In this document: one piece after another, positions 62,649-64,000 of the stretch
Layout: each line of letters begins with the position of its first letter
Position numbering within the stretch: position 1 is the stretch's first letter
Assembly (NCBI GenBank): GCA_963712305.1
Contig: CAVQHI010000001.1
Coordinates: forward strand, 2,356,001-2,420,000
Reading direction: 5' to 3'
Length of the DNA: 64,000 nt
DNA from: DATFNI01 sp963712305
GTDB lineage: Bacteria; Bacteroidota; Rhodothermia; Balneolales; DATFMH01
The notes under the pieces: generated by a model
Told to the model about the DNA's origin: nothing
The model's input: only the letters and a program-made list of their open reading frames with translations
Database searches by the model: none
Program-made: the position numbers and the translations under genes

Positions 62649-63467
62649 GTGAAGCTGATTCCAATTGGATTTCTGGATTTTGGTATTAAGGATTTCTTCG
62701 AAACCCTGATCATAGCTATTGCGATCTACTATATCTACCAGTGGATCAGGGGGTCCTTTGCCGTGCCGGCATTCATCGGTCTTTTGATTGTACTGGCGGT
62801 TAATGCCATTGTCAGCGCCTTGGGACTTACAACGATCAATTACATCCTTCGCAGTATCATGGATGTGGGGGTTTTGGCTTTAATCATCATATTTCAGCCC
62901 GAAATACGAAGGTTATTGTATAATATCGGCCAGAATACTAATCTCGATCGGTTTTTCACGCGAGCCAAGCCCAGCTCCGTTATAGACGAGGTAATCGAGG
63001 CCGTAAAAATGCTTGCCCGTACCAAGACAGGAGCATTAATTGTCTTCGCACGTACCTCCAGCCTGCAGGATCTGGTTGATGCCGGCGCCAAGCTCGACGC
63101 CGAGGTTAGTAGTAAATTACTCATCACGATCTTCACCAAAGAAACTCCGTTGCATGATGGTGCGGTCATTATACGAAATAACCGCATTGTCGCCGCAAGC
63201 TGTTATTTGCCAATAAGTCAGAATAGGAACATTTCTTCTGTGTTTGGAACACGTCACCGGGCGGCGGTAGGAATCACCGAAAGCAATAACGTATTCGTCG
63301 TTGTTGTATCTGAAGAAACCGGACGAATTTCGGTGGCGCAGAATGGCTCACTCACCAGCGGACTTACTATTCAAAAATTGCGTGCCGAAATGGAAGAAAC
63401 CATGGGTGAGCAGGAGAGCGGTGAAAAAGGCATGTCATTTTCGCAGCCCGAACTCGAGATGAATTAG
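62649..63467 (+). CDS. cdaA: Diadenylate cyclase CdaA
   Basis: A 272-residue membrane c-di-AMP synthase. Three N-terminal helices (about residues 15-95) are followed by the DAC domain with DGA (TPLHDGAVII) and RHR (FGTRHRAAVGI) motifs, both intact. The GTG start gives the standard length for the family (about 270). c-di-AMP controls osmolyte and potassium uptake in many bacteria. Given the CBS-tailed betaine ATPase at 9.3 kb, a regulatory link is plausible but untested. Confidence 0.95.
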   Translation: MKLIPIGFLDFGIKDFFETLIIAIAIYYIYQWIRGSFAVPAFIGLLIVLAVNAIVSALGLTTINYILRSIMDVGVLALIIIFQPEIRRLLYNIGQNTNLDRFFTRAKPSSVIDEVIEAVKMLARTKTGALIVFARTSSLQDLVDAGAKLDAEVSSKLLITIFTKETPLHDGAVIIRNNRIVAASCYLPISQNRNISSVFGTRHRAAVGITESNNVFVVVVSEETGRISVAQNGSLTSGLTIQKLRAEMEETMGEQESGEKGMSFSQPELEMN

Positions 63468-63954
63468 AAACTATCTTCTCTTGTTAATACTGTCTGAGGT
63501 CATCGATATGATTTGAGAAGTAAAAAGAAAGACAGGTTTAAAATAGACCAACAGGAAGCGCTTTTAATAGAATTAACAATAAGATTCGGTTTATGATTGG
63601 GCAAAATGTGTTCGGTTATGTTTTAGTACTTTGATGTATTGCATATAAAATGGAATAACATGTTCACAAAAATTGTTATCTCCTGTAGTAGTTTTTTTTG
63701 ATTTAACGTGAGATCTGGATAAGGTGAAACATCAACAATTACTCTTCAATGTCATTTTCCCGAAATCTCGGGACCAAGAAATCCATCCTGGCCAGAAATA
63801 TTAGCAAAGGAATCATACAACTGTTGCACTGATAGCCATTTTTGATTCCTTAGTTACACTCCACCACACTCGGATTGACAGTAGAGAAGAACTGGTAGTT
63901 TTAACCAGACCTCACATATTTTAGATTCTGAATAGATCATTTGGGGGTATTCAA
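63468..63954. other. Intergenic region after cdaA
   Basis: A 487-bp AT-rich spacer. A short palindrome CCCGAAATCTCGGG occurs at about 63760. I saw nothing else definable. The next gene's ribosome-binding site is at its end. Confidence 0.4.
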
Positions 63955-64000
63955 ATGAGTAATAATAAAAAAACAACCTTGCAGGACTGGCTAAAAGAAG
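63955..64000 (+). CDS. Start of a gene running off the window
   Basis: ATG at 63955 with GGGGG about 7 nt upstream, then MSNNKKTTLQDWLKE to the window edge. Too short to identify; the strong ribosome-binding site supports a real start. Confidence 0.6.
   Translation, partial: MSNNKKTTLQDWLKE

Overview
The window looks like chromosome from a Gram-negative, T9SS-bearing bacterium of the Bacteroidota/Balneolota/Rhodothermota side of the FCB group, with Balneolota as my best guess. Four large secreted proteins or remnants end in the YPNPFNP...ASGVYFYRL...KKMLL(I/M)K type sorting domain. A PorX homologue, outer-membrane and lipoprotein signals, few strong Shine-Dalgarno sites and a middling G+C fit this group. 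No rRNA, phage, transposase or CRISPR array was seen.

Layout. 1-7.4 kb: thiosulfate sulfurtransferase, recJ, tRNA-Phe, SGNH hydrolase, lone response regulator, a YD-like repeat secreted protein and scpA. 7.9-14.2 kb: an osmoprotectant block with an outer-membrane beta-barrel, a three-gene glycine betaine/proline ABC transporter and P5C dehydrogenase. 14.3-22.3 kb: an accessory zone with a nucleotidyltransferase/substrate-binding pair carrying an in-frame stop, a GIY-YIG protein, three MITE-like repeats, two copies of a second repeat family, a beta/gamma-crystallin-like gene pair, a small Cys-containing ORF, a 1014-residue propeller-type secreted protein and two tandem LuxR regulators. 22.5-30 kb: ComEA-like protein, PorX, TsaE, a sodium symporter, thiamine pyrophosphokinase, HemW and an alpha/beta hydrolase.

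30.0-33.5 kb is the most interesting block. On the minus strand, in order of transcription, it holds a divergent class I isoprenoid-synthase-like helical protein, an M50 metalloprotease with a PqqD/RRE-like N-terminus (4-bp overlap), a previously unlisted 51-residue three-cysteine peptide with a strong ribosome-binding site followed by a strong terminator, and a MauE/DoxX membrane protein fused to a CxxC thioredoxin-like domain. I read it as a putative RiPP or secreted disulfide-peptide system; this is inference from gene content. Just upstream lies a metalloprotease-dockerin-T9SS gene decayed by several frameshifts.

36-49.5 kb is mostly housekeeping: trhO, RluA-family pseudouridine synthase, lipoprotein, NagD-like HAD phosphatase, gamma-carbonic anhydrase, hslO, AhpD-like protein, NDH-2, IscA-like protein, AlbA-domain regulator, gpsA-plsY and the lipoate set lipA-lipB-lpd. 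50-64 kb holds small secreted proteins and lipoproteins, prfC, another T9SS cargo protein, a second sodium symporter, a large two-domain glycosyltransferase, an S1/P1 nuclease and the diadenylate cyclase cdaA. A new gene begins at the right edge.

Connections: PorX is a known T9SS regulator and the window holds several likely T9SS cargoes. The betaine transporter ATPase has C-terminal CBS domains, which in other bacteria can bind c-di-AMP, and cdaA is in the same window; a functional link is only a hypothesis.
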